Position numbers and translations under genes: made by a program
NCBI GenBank assembly: GCA_028066245.1
Contig: JALCBR010000002.1
Coordinates: forward strand, 96,758 to 160,757
Direction: 5' to 3'
Length of the DNA: 64,000 bases
From: Pirellulales bacterium
Lineage (GTDB): Bacteria; Planctomycetota; Planctomycetia; Pirellulales; S012-138
In this document: positions 10,430-20,602 of the stretch, piece after piece
How positions within the stretch are numbered: the stretch's first letter is position 1
How the letters are laid out: each line of letters starts with the position of its first letter
The notes under the pieces: generated by a model
Seen by the model: the letters and a program-made list of their open reading frames with translations, nothing else
What the model was told of the DNA's origin: nothing
Databases searched by the model: none

Positions 10430-11212
10430 TCAGAACCGATGACGGACGGCCCACAGGTCCGGGAAGATTGGCTGAAAGAGCGATTTCTTGAGGAACTCTA
10501 CACCCAGTGATCCTCCGGTCCCGTGTTTGGCGCCGATTGTTCTTTCCACGACTTTCACGTGACGATACCGCCATTCCTGCAAGCCTTCATCAAAGTCAGC
10601 CATCGATTCAAACAAGATCTCCATCCGCGGATCATTGCGGTACAAAGAGAAAATGCCATTCTGGATTTCCACGTTGGCGACCGTGGATTGCTCAACGTCC
10701 TTGTTCTTGATCTCAGCAGGAATCGTGATTCCGTTGAGGTCAAGGAACTTGTAGAAGTGGTCGATCAGTGACGGGTGGCTAAGCCGGCTGCGCAGCGTTT
10801 CAAAATCACCCTCTTCAGGATCTACGTATTTCAGTACTTCAGGGCGTTTGTACCCAAGCAGAAACTCGAACTCGCGGAATTGCCACGACTGGAATCCAGA
10901 GGAAGTTTCCAATCGGTCACGAAAGCTAGTGAAGGACATCGGGGTCATCGTCTCCAAGATATCCAGTTGTGCGACCAAGACCTTCATCATGATCCGCAGT
11001 CTTTTGAACGTGGCGATGGCGGCGAATAAGCGGTTCTCTGAGAAATCTTGGCATACCTTGTCTAACTCGTGCAGCAACTGCTTGAACCACAGTTCATATG
11101 TTTGGTGCACGGTGATGAACAGTAGTTCGTCATGTTCCTCCGGCTCGCTGAGTGGTGCCTGCAGTCCGAGCAATTCGGTAACTTTGAGGTATTTTCCGTA
11201 CGTGATGGACAT
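10430..11212 (-). CDS. kynA: Tryptophan 2,3-dioxygenase
   Basis: ITYGKYLKVTELLGLQ, FITVHQTYELWFKQLLHELD, GTGGSLGVEFLKKSL; start taken at the internal MSITYG. Confidence 0.93.
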   Translation of the reverse strand: MSITYGKYLKVTELLGLQAPLSEPEEHDELLFITVHQTYELWFKQLLHELDKVCQDFSENRLFAAIATFKRLRIMMKVLVAQLDILETMTPMSFTSFRDRLETSSGFQSWQFREFEFLLGYKRPEVLKYVDPEEGDFETLRSRLSHPSLIDHFYKFLDLNGITIPAEIKNKDVEQSTVANVEIQNGIFSLYRNDPRMEILFESMADFDEGLQEWRYRHVKVVERTIGAKHGTGGSLGVEFLKKSLFQPIFPDLWAVRHRF

Positions 11213-11410
11213 GGAGTTTCCCGGTGCGATAACGCCGTGGATTGTGCGGAACCAACTCTTCCTCGCCGCGTTCATTCTCGACACCACCTGGCGAATGTCC
11301 AGCACAGCGAATTCTCACGAGCGGGTATCCGCTGGGTGGAAATTCCCATAAAACGGAGCTTGTGCTGAAGAGTTATTGTGTGCTGTTTGGTTGCTTCTTG
11401 ATCCCATCGC

Positions 11411-12223
11411 ATGTGCTTGCTTGCCGTTCATGTTCGATTTCGTCCCGATGTGCCGCTCCTATTGGCCGCAAATCGGGAGGAGTTCTATTCGCGACCGAGC
11501 CGACCGCCGGAGATCTTTCGTGATGAGCCGCCAGTCCTATGCGGCAGCGACGTACTCCAGGGCGGCACTTGGCTGGGGGTCAACGCCGTCTCGCTAGTTG
11601 TAGGTGTGACGAATCGCCACGGAGAACAAAGCTCCGCGCCGCCAGGTACCCCCGAGTCCAGGTCACGCGGCCTTCTGTGTCGAGACTTGTTGCGCTGCAC
11701 ATCTGTTGTCGCGGCGGTCGATCTGGCCCAACAAGAACTTGCTTCGGGTAGGTACCAAGGTGCAAATTTCTTTATTGCGGACCGGGATCTGGCGTTCGTC
11801 GTCCAGGGAGGTCAGCGTATCGATCGGATCGAACTTTCGTCGGGCATGCATCTGTTGACCAACGGTGACGTTGACGATGCCAAAGATCAGCGGCAAGAAT
11901 TGGCGCGGCAGATGTTCGCAAACGCTGGCTACAAGTCTGTGGATGAGTTTGTGGATGCCGCGCGGAAAATTTGTGGGCATGCGCCTGGTCAGCTGCAAGT
12001 TGCGCAAGAAAGCTCCATCGTCATTGAAGGTTCAGATCGGGGGACGGTTTCTTCGACGGTCATCACTCTCTCCGATGTTCCGTCCGAACGCCGGTACCTT
12101 TTCGCGCCTGGACCACCGCACCGCACAGAGTACGTCGAGCACTCGAACAAATTGAGCATGCTCTTGGAGCGAACTATCGCTGATCAACATTGTCCACCTC
12201 CTTTGGGAGCTGACTCGTCCTGA
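11411..12223 (+). CDS. NRDE (TANGO2-like) family protein
   Basis: MCLLAVHVRF...LLLAANREEFYSRPSRPP; NRDE motif and MC start of the family. Confidence 0.88.
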   Translation: MCLLAVHVRFRPDVPLLLAANREEFYSRPSRPPEIFRDEPPVLCGSDVLQGGTWLGVNAVSLVVGVTNRHGEQSSAPPGTPESRSRGLLCRDLLRCTSVVAAVDLAQQELASGRYQGANFFIADRDLAFVVQGGQRIDRIELSSGMHLLTNGDVDDAKDQRQELARQMFANAGYKSVDEFVDAARKICGHAPGQLQVAQESSIVIEGSDRGTVSSTVITLSDVPSERRYLFAPGPPHRTEYVEHSNKLSMLLERTIADQHCPPPLGADSS

Positions 12224-12284
12224 AGGGACCGGCGAGCTCGGCATTGAGTTGTTCACACGTTCATATCAGGGAGGATTTGCAATC

Positions 12285-13367
12285 ATGCTGCACGCTGTAA
12301 TCATGGCTGGCGGCTCGGGCACACGCTTCTGGCCGGTTAGCCGTCGCGACAGACCCAAGCAACTGATCGCATTGGCTGGCGAGCGGACGATGATCCAAAT
12401 GACGGTTGATCGCTTGCAGGGCCTGGTTGGCCCAGAGCAAACGTTGATTGTTACGAACCAGCGTTTAGTGGAGCCAATTCAGGAGCAATTACCTGAGTTG
12501 CCTGCGATGTCAGTGATTGGCGAGCCGTGCAAGCGTGACACGGCGCCCTGCATTGGACTAGCAGCACTCTTGTTGCTCGAACAAGATCCTGAGGCGGTCA
12601 TGCTGGTGATGCCGGCGGACCATGTGATTCGCCCTGAGGAAGATTTTCAGTCCGCCGTGCAATTTGCTGCAAGCCTGGTCGCTTCTGGCGATGCCGAGAT
12701 CGCGACGTTTGGGATTCGCCCAACATATCCAGCTGAGATCTTTGGATACATCCAGGGGGGCGAACCGATCTCCGACCAAGAATCAGGGATGTCGGCCTTC
12801 GCAGTGGCCAATTTTCGTGAAAAGCCTGGCGCGGAAACCGCACGGGAGTATCTTGCCGGCGGAGATTACTACTGGAACAGCGGGATTTTTCTGTGGAAAG
12901 CCAGCACTATTATGGCGGCGTTGGAGGAACATCAGCCAACCATGGTCGAGCATTTGCGGTCGACTGTGTCAGCATGGAAGACTAACGAGCGTGACGAAGT
13001 GTTTCAGCGGGAGTTCGCCGCGATTGAAGGTATCTCAGTCGACTATGCCGTGATGGAACACGCGAAGAACGTTGTGGTGGTGGAAGCGCCGTTTGAGTGG
13101 GATGACGTTGGCGGCTGGCAGGCAATGGCTCGCTTGCGAAATCAAGACGAGCGCGGGAACACCGTGATCGCTAAGCACCTGGCCGAGGATACATCCGGGT
13201 GCATTGTTCGCAGTGAAGGGGAGCATCTGATTGTGACGCTGGGGCTTGAGGACTGTTTGGTTGTCCACACCCCCAATGTTACGCTGGTCGCTGACAAGAA
13301 CCGTGAAGAGTCGATCCGGAAGCTTGTCGCAATGGTCGAAGAAAACGGCTGGCAGGAATACCTCTAG
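12285..13367 (+). CDS. Mannose-1-phosphate guanylyltransferase
   Basis: HAVIMAGGSGTRFWPVSRRDRPKQ nucleotidyltransferase signature; FREKPG; YYWNSGIFLW. Confidence 0.92.
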   Translation: MLHAVIMAGGSGTRFWPVSRRDRPKQLIALAGERTMIQMTVDRLQGLVGPEQTLIVTNQRLVEPIQEQLPELPAMSVIGEPCKRDTAPCIGLAALLLLEQDPEAVMLVMPADHVIRPEEDFQSAVQFAASLVASGDAEIATFGIRPTYPAEIFGYIQGGEPISDQESGMSAFAVANFREKPGAETAREYLAGGDYYWNSGIFLWKASTIMAALEEHQPTMVEHLRSTVSAWKTNERDEVFQREFAAIEGISVDYAVMEHAKNVVVVEAPFEWDDVGGWQAMARLRNQDERGNTVIAKHLAEDTSGCIVRSEGEHLIVTLGLEDCLVVHTPNVTLVADKNREESIRKLVAMVEENGWQEYL

Positions 13368-13560
13368 GAATTGCCAAAACATGTCAAATGCAGATGAGTA
13401 TGCCATCCACACAGAAACGTCAGCGACGTTGGCGATGGAAGCTACTGGTTGAGGGCGCAGATTGCCGTAAGCAATCAAGGTGAAGATTTGCCTGCTTGAC
13501 TGACCAGTTTATGCCGCCAGCCTGACTAATCCCCACGCAATCGACACTCACTCCAGTTTC

Positions 13561-13806
13561 ATGCAGATTACTGTCAAGCTGTTTGCCGTTGCCCGGCAAC
13601 TGGCCGGCGCGGACACGATAGACGTCGCGTTGCCAGCGGATGCCACCGTTTCAGCCCTACGGACTGCAATCGCAGCGCAACACCCGGCTTTGGAACGGAT
13701 CGTGGGGCAATTGAAGTTCGCCGTGAACGCGGACTATGCCACAGACGAAACCACACTGACCGAAGAGCAGGAGATCGCGTGCATTCCGCCTGTCAGTGGT
13801 GGCTGA
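13561..13806 (+). CDS. moaD: Molybdopterin synthase sulfur-carrier subunit MoaD-like
   Basis: 81 aa; ubiquitin-like fold pattern ending CIPPVSGG (C-terminal GG). Confidence 0.88.
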   Translation: MQITVKLFAVARQLAGADTIDVALPADATVSALRTAIAAQHPALERIVGQLKFAVNADYATDETTLTEEQEIACIPPVSGG

Positions 13807-13880
13807 CAGGCTTGCGCTGTTGGAAGGGCGGTACGCATTGAAGGCGACTGTATCCTAAGAACGCGTGCCGCTGTGCTGGC

Positions 13881-15977
13881 TCATTTACGGTCTTTAGCCG
13901 AAGGGGGCGCAACGAGCGGCTTATCGCCGTTTGCAGAAGATGCGTTCTCTCGTCTGATTCGCAAGATCACGACGGCACGACGCGGCGTTTCGCTCAGAAC
14001 CTTATGATCGAATAGCTGATCAACAGCGGCCAACCCTCCGACCTGCCCGTTCGTTGGTCCTGCACTTGCTTGATGGTGTTCGCGCTGCGACTGACCCTGC
14101 CGCCGTCGCCCGCCGAGTCCAGGCGACCCCGCAAGTTTGTCGAGATCGGCGTTGCCATGATTTCCTTTGCCGCGACCTGCACGGGCGCGCGACCGAACAT
14201 TTCCGCGACGTTGGTTCACGTTTTCGTCTGCCGTGGAGCTACTATTTTCGGAAACCACTGTGTCACCGCCTACTTGCTGATCTTGCAAGCCCGCTTGATC
14301 ATCCGAGAGGCCTATGACTGAATCTGATTTCTCAACGATTGGCCATTGTTGGTACAAACGAACAGGTAGACGAACAGCCAAACCTTGCGAGACCGGCATG
14401 GGCTCGGTATTTGTTCGACCACGTTCGACGTTTTTGTCTGGAGAAGAATTGCGAGCGAACTGTGTGCTTTCTGAGCCGTGTTTCCCTTCCACAAGTGCGC
14501 CCCTAAACCAACTCCCGTCGATCGCTTGGTGTGCAAAGCGATCAATCGATGTCCCTAGGACAACACCATTACCAGCCCCATCTTGATAGAAGTACTGACC
14601 AAGCTGGCTGAACAATTGAGCACTGATTTCTTCGGTCAACTCTTTTTCTTCCGCTGGCGAGTTCGTAGCTGGATCCAATCTCCTGATGAGAGGGGGCTGT
14701 GTTGAAGCAAGAGCTAATCCCGAGATTGCGGCATCGATCCGACCTTGTGTTGATTCAACAAAAAACACTTCAATGCCCAATTGCCCATCAGCGAAAGCGA
14801 GAGTTGAGTCGTTCTTTTCGACTTGTCCACTCGTAGCAATTTGCTGCGCTCTGGCATCGCCGTCCTGTCCGTGGCCTTCACCTGCATCGCGTTTGACAGC
14901 CTCATCTTCTTGAGTTGCCAGCTGCCGCACTCGGCGTTGCGAAAAGAACGCCCACGTTTCACCTTGTGCATCTTGTGGGTCTGAGTTCAGCGCAGACTCA
15001 AACGCCGCCGCGATCTCCGCTTCTGAAACCCCCTCTGGCACGAAAAGATCACAATACAAAACCTCCGTTTGCCATTGTGGTTGCGCAGTGATGTAGTCGG
15101 CGCCGTCCGGAGGTTCGCCAAACTCCGCTAAACTTTGTTGCAGGCGATCTAGCATGCTGAGAACGTCGAGACTGGCTTGCGTATCGTCAGCAGATTCGTC
15201 ATTCTCATCATCCGAAGTGACCTGGGCGAATCGGACGTTGCTACTTCTGCGTCCTAACATTTCGATCTGATGCTCAGGCGAGTCGGCATCAGCAGATCGG
15301 AACTCAAGACCAACTTCCGGCGTGTTTTTCGCTTCGGGCTCCGCGCGGACCTCTGCTTGAACCGACTGGCGATTCTCGACATCGTATGGGTGGCTTGCAT
15401 TCGATTGAGCTTGAATGGAGCTTCCTAGAATACGCACCCCCGCTGATTCTCTAGGCACATTATGACTCAATGCAATGTTGTCACGCATGGCTACATGCGG
15501 AGACGTGCTGCCTGGCGGGAGAAGAATCAACGTAACCAAGCTTACCGCCGCGGCAATCCCGATCCAAGCAGGTGCTTGCCAGCGACTGGCCCTGGGAAGT
15601 GACTCAGGTAGCGCGGTAGTATGCCTTTTCTTTCTTCCATTTCCCTCGATGCGATTTGCTGTTGCGTCACTGCCGGTCGGCTCAGAAGACGTCTTGTGAG
15701 AGGCGGCATCGCGAACGGCCGGACCAAGGAGGATGCCTGGAGGTGCGGCGATGTTCTGTTGGGAGGCGATCTCTTCAAGCACTTCGTCAGTAAAGCGATC
15801 GGTCAGTCGGAACTGAGGAAGTTCTCTGAACGCTGCTTGAATGTCAGGCCAGCCTTGCAGGAATCCACTCAAATCACCGTCAACGTTGGCGGCTTGCTCG
15901 ATTTCTCCGCGCATCGCTTCTGACACCTGATTGTCCAGGTAGGCGGAAACGTCGGGATTATCGCGCCAAGATGACAT
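13881..15977 (-). CDS. Membrane-anchored anti-sigma-factor-like protein, large low-complexity C-terminal part
   Basis: 698 aa; N-terminus SAYLDNQVSEAMRGEIEQ resembles anti-sigma N-terminal regions; one TM WIGIAAAVSLVTLILLP. Confidence 0.75.
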   Translation of the reverse strand: MSSWRDNPDVSAYLDNQVSEAMRGEIEQAANVDGDLSGFLQGWPDIQAAFRELPQFRLTDRFTDEVLEEIASQQNIAAPPGILLGPAVRDAASHKTSSEPTGSDATANRIEGNGRKKRHTTALPESLPRASRWQAPAWIGIAAAVSLVTLILLPPGSTSPHVAMRDNIALSHNVPRESAGVRILGSSIQAQSNASHPYDVENRQSVQAEVRAEPEAKNTPEVGLEFRSADADSPEHQIEMLGRRSSNVRFAQVTSDDENDESADDTQASLDVLSMLDRLQQSLAEFGEPPDGADYITAQPQWQTEVLYCDLFVPEGVSEAEIAAAFESALNSDPQDAQGETWAFFSQRRVRQLATQEDEAVKRDAGEGHGQDGDARAQQIATSGQVEKNDSTLAFADGQLGIEVFFVESTQGRIDAAISGLALASTQPPLIRRLDPATNSPAEEKELTEEISAQLFSQLGQYFYQDGAGNGVVLGTSIDRFAHQAIDGSWFRGALVEGKHGSESTQFARNSSPDKNVERGRTNTEPMPVSQGLAVRLPVRLYQQWPIVEKSDSVIGLSDDQAGLQDQQVGGDTVVSENSSSTADENVNQRRGNVRSRARAGRGKGNHGNADLDKLAGSPGLGGRRRQGQSQREHHQASAGPTNGQVGGLAAVDQLFDHKVLSETPRRAVVILRIRRENASSANGDKPLVAPPSAKDRK

Positions 15978-16280
15978 GGGTTCTGCGATTTGGTTCGCTG
16001 CTCCCGAGAGTTAGAAACTGGTGACCGTCATGGCCGCTTCCGGAGCGAGTTCTCCAGAACGACCGACCTATAACTTGGACGCAAAGCAATGTCTCAAGTT
16101 CCATGCTGAGTCATCCCTCACTCAGGATTACGGCGATCTGCGCATGGAACTGCTCGCCACGTGCTGTCAACGCATGTTACGGAGCCAGCTGGGCCGGGTC
16201 CAGGCTGGATTTTGCGACAGAAAGCCGCTTGCTTTGGAGTCACTAACAATCCGGATAACCGGACCAGCGTTGAAGTGCGT

Positions 16281-17426
16281 TTAGCCTGCGGTGGCTTCGA
16301 TTGGCGTTGAGATGGTCCACTCGGGACTGAGAGCCTTATCATCGGTTCTTGCCACACGGCGGTAGAGCGTATCTCGTTCGACGGGTTCCCGTCCTGCTTC
16401 CTCGATCAGATGGCGGATTTGATCGACGGTCAGCATCTCCGGAGTTGTCGCGCCGGCATCGTGGTAGATCAATTCGTGCCGTACCGTGCCATCCAAGTCA
16501 TCCGCGCCGTAGGAGAGCGCCGTTTGTGCGGTGCCGATTCCCAGCATGATCCAATAAGCTTTGATGTGAGGGATGTTGTCCAACATCAACCGGCTGATGG
16601 CCATTGTCCGCAGATCCATAAATGCGGACGGCTTCTTAATGTGATCCAATCCGGTGTTTTCTGGATGAAACGCCAAGGGAATGAATGTTTGGAAGCCGCC
16701 GGTTTCGTCCTGCAGCTCTCGTAATTGGCAAAGATGATCAATCCGATGATAGGCGTTCTCAATGTGCCCATAGAGCATGGTGCAATTGGTCTTCAACCCA
16801 AGCTGATGCGCTTGCCGATGGATGTCGATCCATTCAGCGGCATCGGCCTTGTGTTCGCAAATCCGGTCGCGAATTTCCGGGTGGAAGATTTCCGCTCCGC
16901 CGCCGGGCATACTGCCCAACCCGGCGTCGATCAACTCTTGCAAAATCTCGTTGTAGGACTTTCCCGTCATGTGCCGGAACCAGTTGATTTCGACTCCGGT
17001 CCAAGCCTTCAGGTGCAGGCGAGGGAAGGCATCGTGCAGAATCCGCACGATGTTGACGTACCATTCGTAGGGTCTCTGGTGGTGTAACCCACCGACGATG
17101 TGCATCTCCGTGCATCCATTGTCAACTGCTTCTTGTCCCCGCGCGATGATCTGCTCATCGCTCATCGTGTAGCCCTTAGGATCCCGAAGGTCCGACCGAA
17201 ACGCGCAAAAAACGCATCGATAGACACACACGTTGGTGGGGTTGAGGTGGGTGTTGATGTTGTAATAGGCCAGATTGCCGTTGTGGCGTTCACGGACGAC
17301 ATTGGCCAGCGCCCCGAGTTCATTCAGCGATACGTCCGGTCCATAGAGGAACAGGCCTTCTTCGCTGGTCAATCGGTCACCAGCGAGGACTTTGTCACGG
17401 ATCGAATTGAACGAAGCGCAAGCCAT
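16281..17426 (-). CDS. mqnE: Aminofutalosine synthase (radical SAM, futalosine menaquinone pathway)
   Basis: CVYRCVFCAF CX3CX2C cluster; HIVGGLHHQRPYEWYVNIVR; GMPGGGAEIF-like SMPGGGAEIFHP; start set at internal MACASFNSIRDK. Confidence 0.9.
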   Translation of the reverse strand: MACASFNSIRDKVLAGDRLTSEEGLFLYGPDVSLNELGALANVVRERHNGNLAYYNINTHLNPTNVCVYRCVFCAFRSDLRDPKGYTMSDEQIIARGQEAVDNGCTEMHIVGGLHHQRPYEWYVNIVRILHDAFPRLHLKAWTGVEINWFRHMTGKSYNEILQELIDAGLGSMPGGGAEIFHPEIRDRICEHKADAAEWIDIHRQAHQLGLKTNCTMLYGHIENAYHRIDHLCQLRELQDETGGFQTFIPLAFHPENTGLDHIKKPSAFMDLRTMAISRLMLDNIPHIKAYWIMLGIGTAQTALSYGADDLDGTVRHELIYHDAGATTPEMLTVDQIRHLIEEAGREPVERDTLYRRVARTDDKALSPEWTISTPIEATAG

Positions 17427-17587
17427 GTGTTCCTGCAGGATTAGACAACGAAGGGCAGTTGACGTTCGAGCTGGGGTGAGATGCGACGATATCCACGATG
17501 TGGTAACCGTAGCGGATTCCGCCAGATTAACAGCCGACAGCGACTCGGGCGAGGGTCCGCTCGCACAGCGGTGATATTCTGTGATGG

Positions 17588-17824
17588 CTACGCTTGGATT
17601 TGACCCCGTCGACCACACAGTGGACAGATCATCGGATCGCCTTCTGGTTGGGGATTCTCAGCATCCACACGGAAAGCTTGGGTTTCACGATACGCACAAC
17701 TGGTGCAGCGGTGCTCCCAGGTATCGATCGTCTGCGTCTCGTCAGCAAAATGATTGTGAGAGCAGTTGATAGTCCCCTCACCGCATTTCTCGCACTCACC
17801 GGCGGCTTGTGTATGGCGCGGCAT
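17588..17824 (-). CDS. Small Cys-rich zinc-ribbon-like protein
   Basis: CEKC, CTSC and CPLC pairs; likely start MPRHTQAAGE (CAT 17822-17824). Confidence 0.65.
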   Translation of the reverse strand: MPRHTQAAGECEKCGEGTINCSHNHFADETQTIDTWEHRCTSCAYRETQAFRVDAENPQPEGDPMICPLCGRRGQIQA

Positions 17825-17901
17825 AATCGAGAACTCTCTCACTGCATCAGCATCTGGTGCACGTAGCTGTTTAGGGATTGGCTGAGCAGTCCATCTCGCC
17901 G

Positions 17902-19743
17902 TTATTCTTGTTTTTGGCCCAGCTGCAACTCTCCGCGTACCCACTGGGCGATGTAGGCGATCACTTCATCGCTGTAACCGCTGTTGGGGTTGGCCTCGAT
18001 ACCGAAGGTCGGCATTGTTGCTTTGTCTTCCTCGTCCCAACCGGCGAGGTAACCATACATGCGTTCATGCTTGGGGTTCCTGACCATTTCCTCAACCCAC
18101 GCCTGAGAACCCCAGTCTGTTAGATCAGGCGCACCCAAGTACCCGGCATCGCCATAGAGATGGCAGTTGGTGCAACCGCCGTCCTTGAGAATCAGCGCTT
18201 CTCCTTCGCTGGCAAGTTTGGTTTGTTCTTCATTCATGTCCATGCCAGCTTTTGCGTGCAGAGCCCAGGCAACTTTGTCCAATTCGTCTCGTGTGTAGAC
18301 GATTCCGGAACCTTCTTCCAGGTTGTTGCCTCCCTCTGTGCTCTTGTGCAAAAACTCCATCACCATTCCATACTCGCGAGCCGCCAGCGGTGTGTTCCCA
18401 AAGAAATCCTCTGAGACAATCCGTTCCGGGTCCAGCATTCCGCGCGCCCATTCTTGTCGCCCAAATCCCCAGAGATTGGAAGCGGTGGGGTTGGCGTTGT
18501 TGTAGCCTTCGCCATTTGGGCCCTGGTAGTTGTGGCATTTCAAACACTGATCAGTGATCACTTGAATGGCAACAGCTTTAGGGTGTTCCCGCATCATGGC
18601 CCTGGCGCCGGCGGGTGGGATCCCGCCATCGGTGGCGCCTGCCAAATCAAGCGCCACTTCAGCTTCCAACTTGGCAGCCCACTTCGCGTTTTTCAGTTCG
18701 GGGTTGGCCGCATCTTCCTGGAAGGCGGCGACCGTCAGGTAGACAATTCCGGCAAAGACTGCGAACAGGAATCCGAGATTGAAATAGTGCCCGACTGGAC
18801 GGCGACCGAGCAGCGGCATGGCAAACAGCACGGCCATGAGCAGGCCGGGAATGACAATCGCGCCGATGATCTCGCCGGTTTCACCGTGGAACAGCTTGAG
18901 GAATTGAAACAGGAACAGGAAGTACCACTCTGGCCGCGCGGCCTCGTACTGTCGCGCACCATCGGCCGGCGCGGTCAACTCTGCCCCGTGGAAATACCAG
19001 CTCAGTCCGCCGACAACAGCCATCACCGCGAGGCATGCCACGGCATCTTTCAGCACTTGGTCTGGCCAGAAGTAGCCATCAGACTTCTTGAGTGGCAGTT
19101 TGGCACACAAGCCATGCCGCCGAAAAAGCGCCAAGTGAACGACTAAGCAACCAATCAGGAGTGCTGGCAGCACACCTGCGTGCAGCGCGAAAAACCGAGT
19201 CAGTGTAGCGTGCGAATAGTTTGTTCCCCCGACGACCAACTCCTGAGCTTTCTCTCCAACCAACGGCGTGATGCCAACCAGGTTGGTTGCCACACGAGTT
19301 GCCCAATACCCTTTTTGGTCCCATGGCAGCAGATATCCGGTGAGTGAGAGTGCGAGCACAATCAGCATCAACACCAAGCCCATCCAGAAGTTGACTTCGC
19401 GCGGCGCGCGGTATGCGCCATCCCACACGACTTGCAAGAGGTGAATGGCCAGCAACACCACCATGGCTTGAGCCATGAAGTGATGAATGCCGCGAAGGAA
19501 CCAGCCGCCGGTCATCTCGTGCTGAATGTAGTAAACGCTTCCCCAAGCAGTTGTTGTAGCGGGGCTATAAGCGGCCCAGAGGATGACGCCGGTCACCAAT
19601 TGCACAAAGAAGGCGAATGCCAGCGTGCTTCCCCAGACATAACGCCAACGGGCGCCGCCAGGCACGCGCTCGTACAACACGTGCCGCATCAAGCCTCCCA
19701 CGCCCGTGCGGTGTTCAATCCAATTCACTAAGCTGTGGATCAT
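17902..19743 (-). CDS. Cytochrome b with C-terminal diheme cytochrome c extension
   Basis: GGWFLRGIHHFMAQ, LLPWDQKGYWATRV (cyt b); C-terminal CLKCH and CTNCH motifs with a downstream TMPTFG Met-ligand candidate. Confidence 0.93.
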   Translation of the reverse strand: MIHSLVNWIEHRTGVGGLMRHVLYERVPGGARWRYVWGSTLAFAFFVQLVTGVILWAAYSPATTTAWGSVYYIQHEMTGGWFLRGIHHFMAQAMVVLLAIHLLQVVWDGAYRAPREVNFWMGLVLMLIVLALSLTGYLLPWDQKGYWATRVATNLVGITPLVGEKAQELVVGGTNYSHATLTRFFALHAGVLPALLIGCLVVHLALFRRHGLCAKLPLKKSDGYFWPDQVLKDAVACLAVMAVVGGLSWYFHGAELTAPADGARQYEAARPEWYFLFLFQFLKLFHGETGEIIGAIVIPGLLMAVLFAMPLLGRRPVGHYFNLGFLFAVFAGIVYLTVAAFQEDAANPELKNAKWAAKLEAEVALDLAGATDGGIPPAGARAMMREHPKAVAIQVITDQCLKCHNYQGPNGEGYNNANPTASNLWGFGRQEWARGMLDPERIVSEDFFGNTPLAAREYGMVMEFLHKSTEGGNNLEEGSGIVYTRDELDKVAWALHAKAGMDMNEEQTKLASEGEALILKDGGCTNCHLYGDAGYLGAPDLTDWGSQAWVEEMVRNPKHERMYGYLAGWDEEDKATMPTFGIEANPNSGYSDEVIAYIAQWVRGELQLGQKQE

Positions 19744-20531
19744 AGTTCTTTGGCGATCTTCTCGGAGCGGCCGGTGAAGAACTCCTGGTAGCGGACAAAT
19801 ACGAACTCCACCCCCTCGTCATCAGCAAACGTGTACTTTCCCTGATCATTGAGCGTTCCGTCTGGCTTATTTGCCGGAGGCAACAGTTGGTCCAGCCCGC
19901 GCGGTGACGGATTAGCCTTACCCTCGGTCAGAGCGGCTTTGGCTCCGTTGGGTTGAAAGACGCTATTGTGGCATGGGCAATGGAATAGATACGCAGGCGC
20001 GAGGTCTTTCTCTGGCTGATCGCCTTCTGTGTTGCCTTCCTCGTCAGCTGCTTCCGCCTCGCGAGTAGCTTTGAGGTCAGTATCTTCTGTGGCAGCGACG
20101 GAACATCCCAGGTGAGGGCAGACGGTGCTGAAAGCGCGAATCTCGCCGCCTTCAGTCACGTTCCGCGCAAGAATCACCTCGCCAACTTTGACGTTCGACT
20201 GGTAGTTCCAGACGTTGCGCTCTTCGCCATAAATAGGGAAGCTGCGGGGAGTGCCATCTTCAGGCACCTGCGCCAAGGGTGCAACTCGCACGTCAAAGCC
20301 GGGTCCGTCTTCAGAGCTTTGTCGGCGAAACAACGGTGCGAGAATCGGCACAGCGCCGGCGATGAGCGGGGCAAGAAACAACAGCGAACCGATGAACCCA
20401 GCCAAGCATTTGATAAATCCGCGACGATCTTGCTCTGAACCAAGTTCTGTCAGGTCAGTGCCTTCGCGAGAGGGTGGCGACATTGCATTCCAACACGGCA
20501 AATGGCAGATCTTTGTTTGATTGAATTTCAT
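19740..20531 (-). CDS. Rieske iron-sulfur protein
   Basis: CPHLGCSV and CPCHNSVF cluster motifs; N-terminal TM; 4-bp overlap with the cyt b gene. Confidence 0.94.
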   Translation of the reverse strand: MKFNQTKICHLPCWNAMSPPSREGTDLTELGSEQDRRGFIKCLAGFIGSLLFLAPLIAGAVPILAPLFRRQSSEDGPGFDVRVAPLAQVPEDGTPRSFPIYGEERNVWNYQSNVKVGEVILARNVTEGGEIRAFSTVCPHLGCSVAATEDTDLKATREAEAADEEGNTEGDQPEKDLAPAYLFHCPCHNSVFQPNGAKAALTEGKANPSPRGLDQLLPPANKPDGTLNDQGKYTFADDEGVEFVFVRYQEFFTGRSEKIAKEL

Positions 20532-20602
20532 CGATCACGGATTGCGTTGGCAACCGCGAAGAGCGCATTCAATCAGTCAAGATCGAACAAGGTGGGGTGC
20601 GA

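Noticed and set aside
13381-13452. 23-codon ORF MSNADEYAIHTETSATLAMEATG after the mannose-1-phosphate guanylyltransferase gene
   Set aside because: Too short and without a motif or clear ribosome-binding site to support as a gene.
18454-19146. 230-aa plus-strand ORF
   Set aside because: Antisense to the cytochrome b gene.
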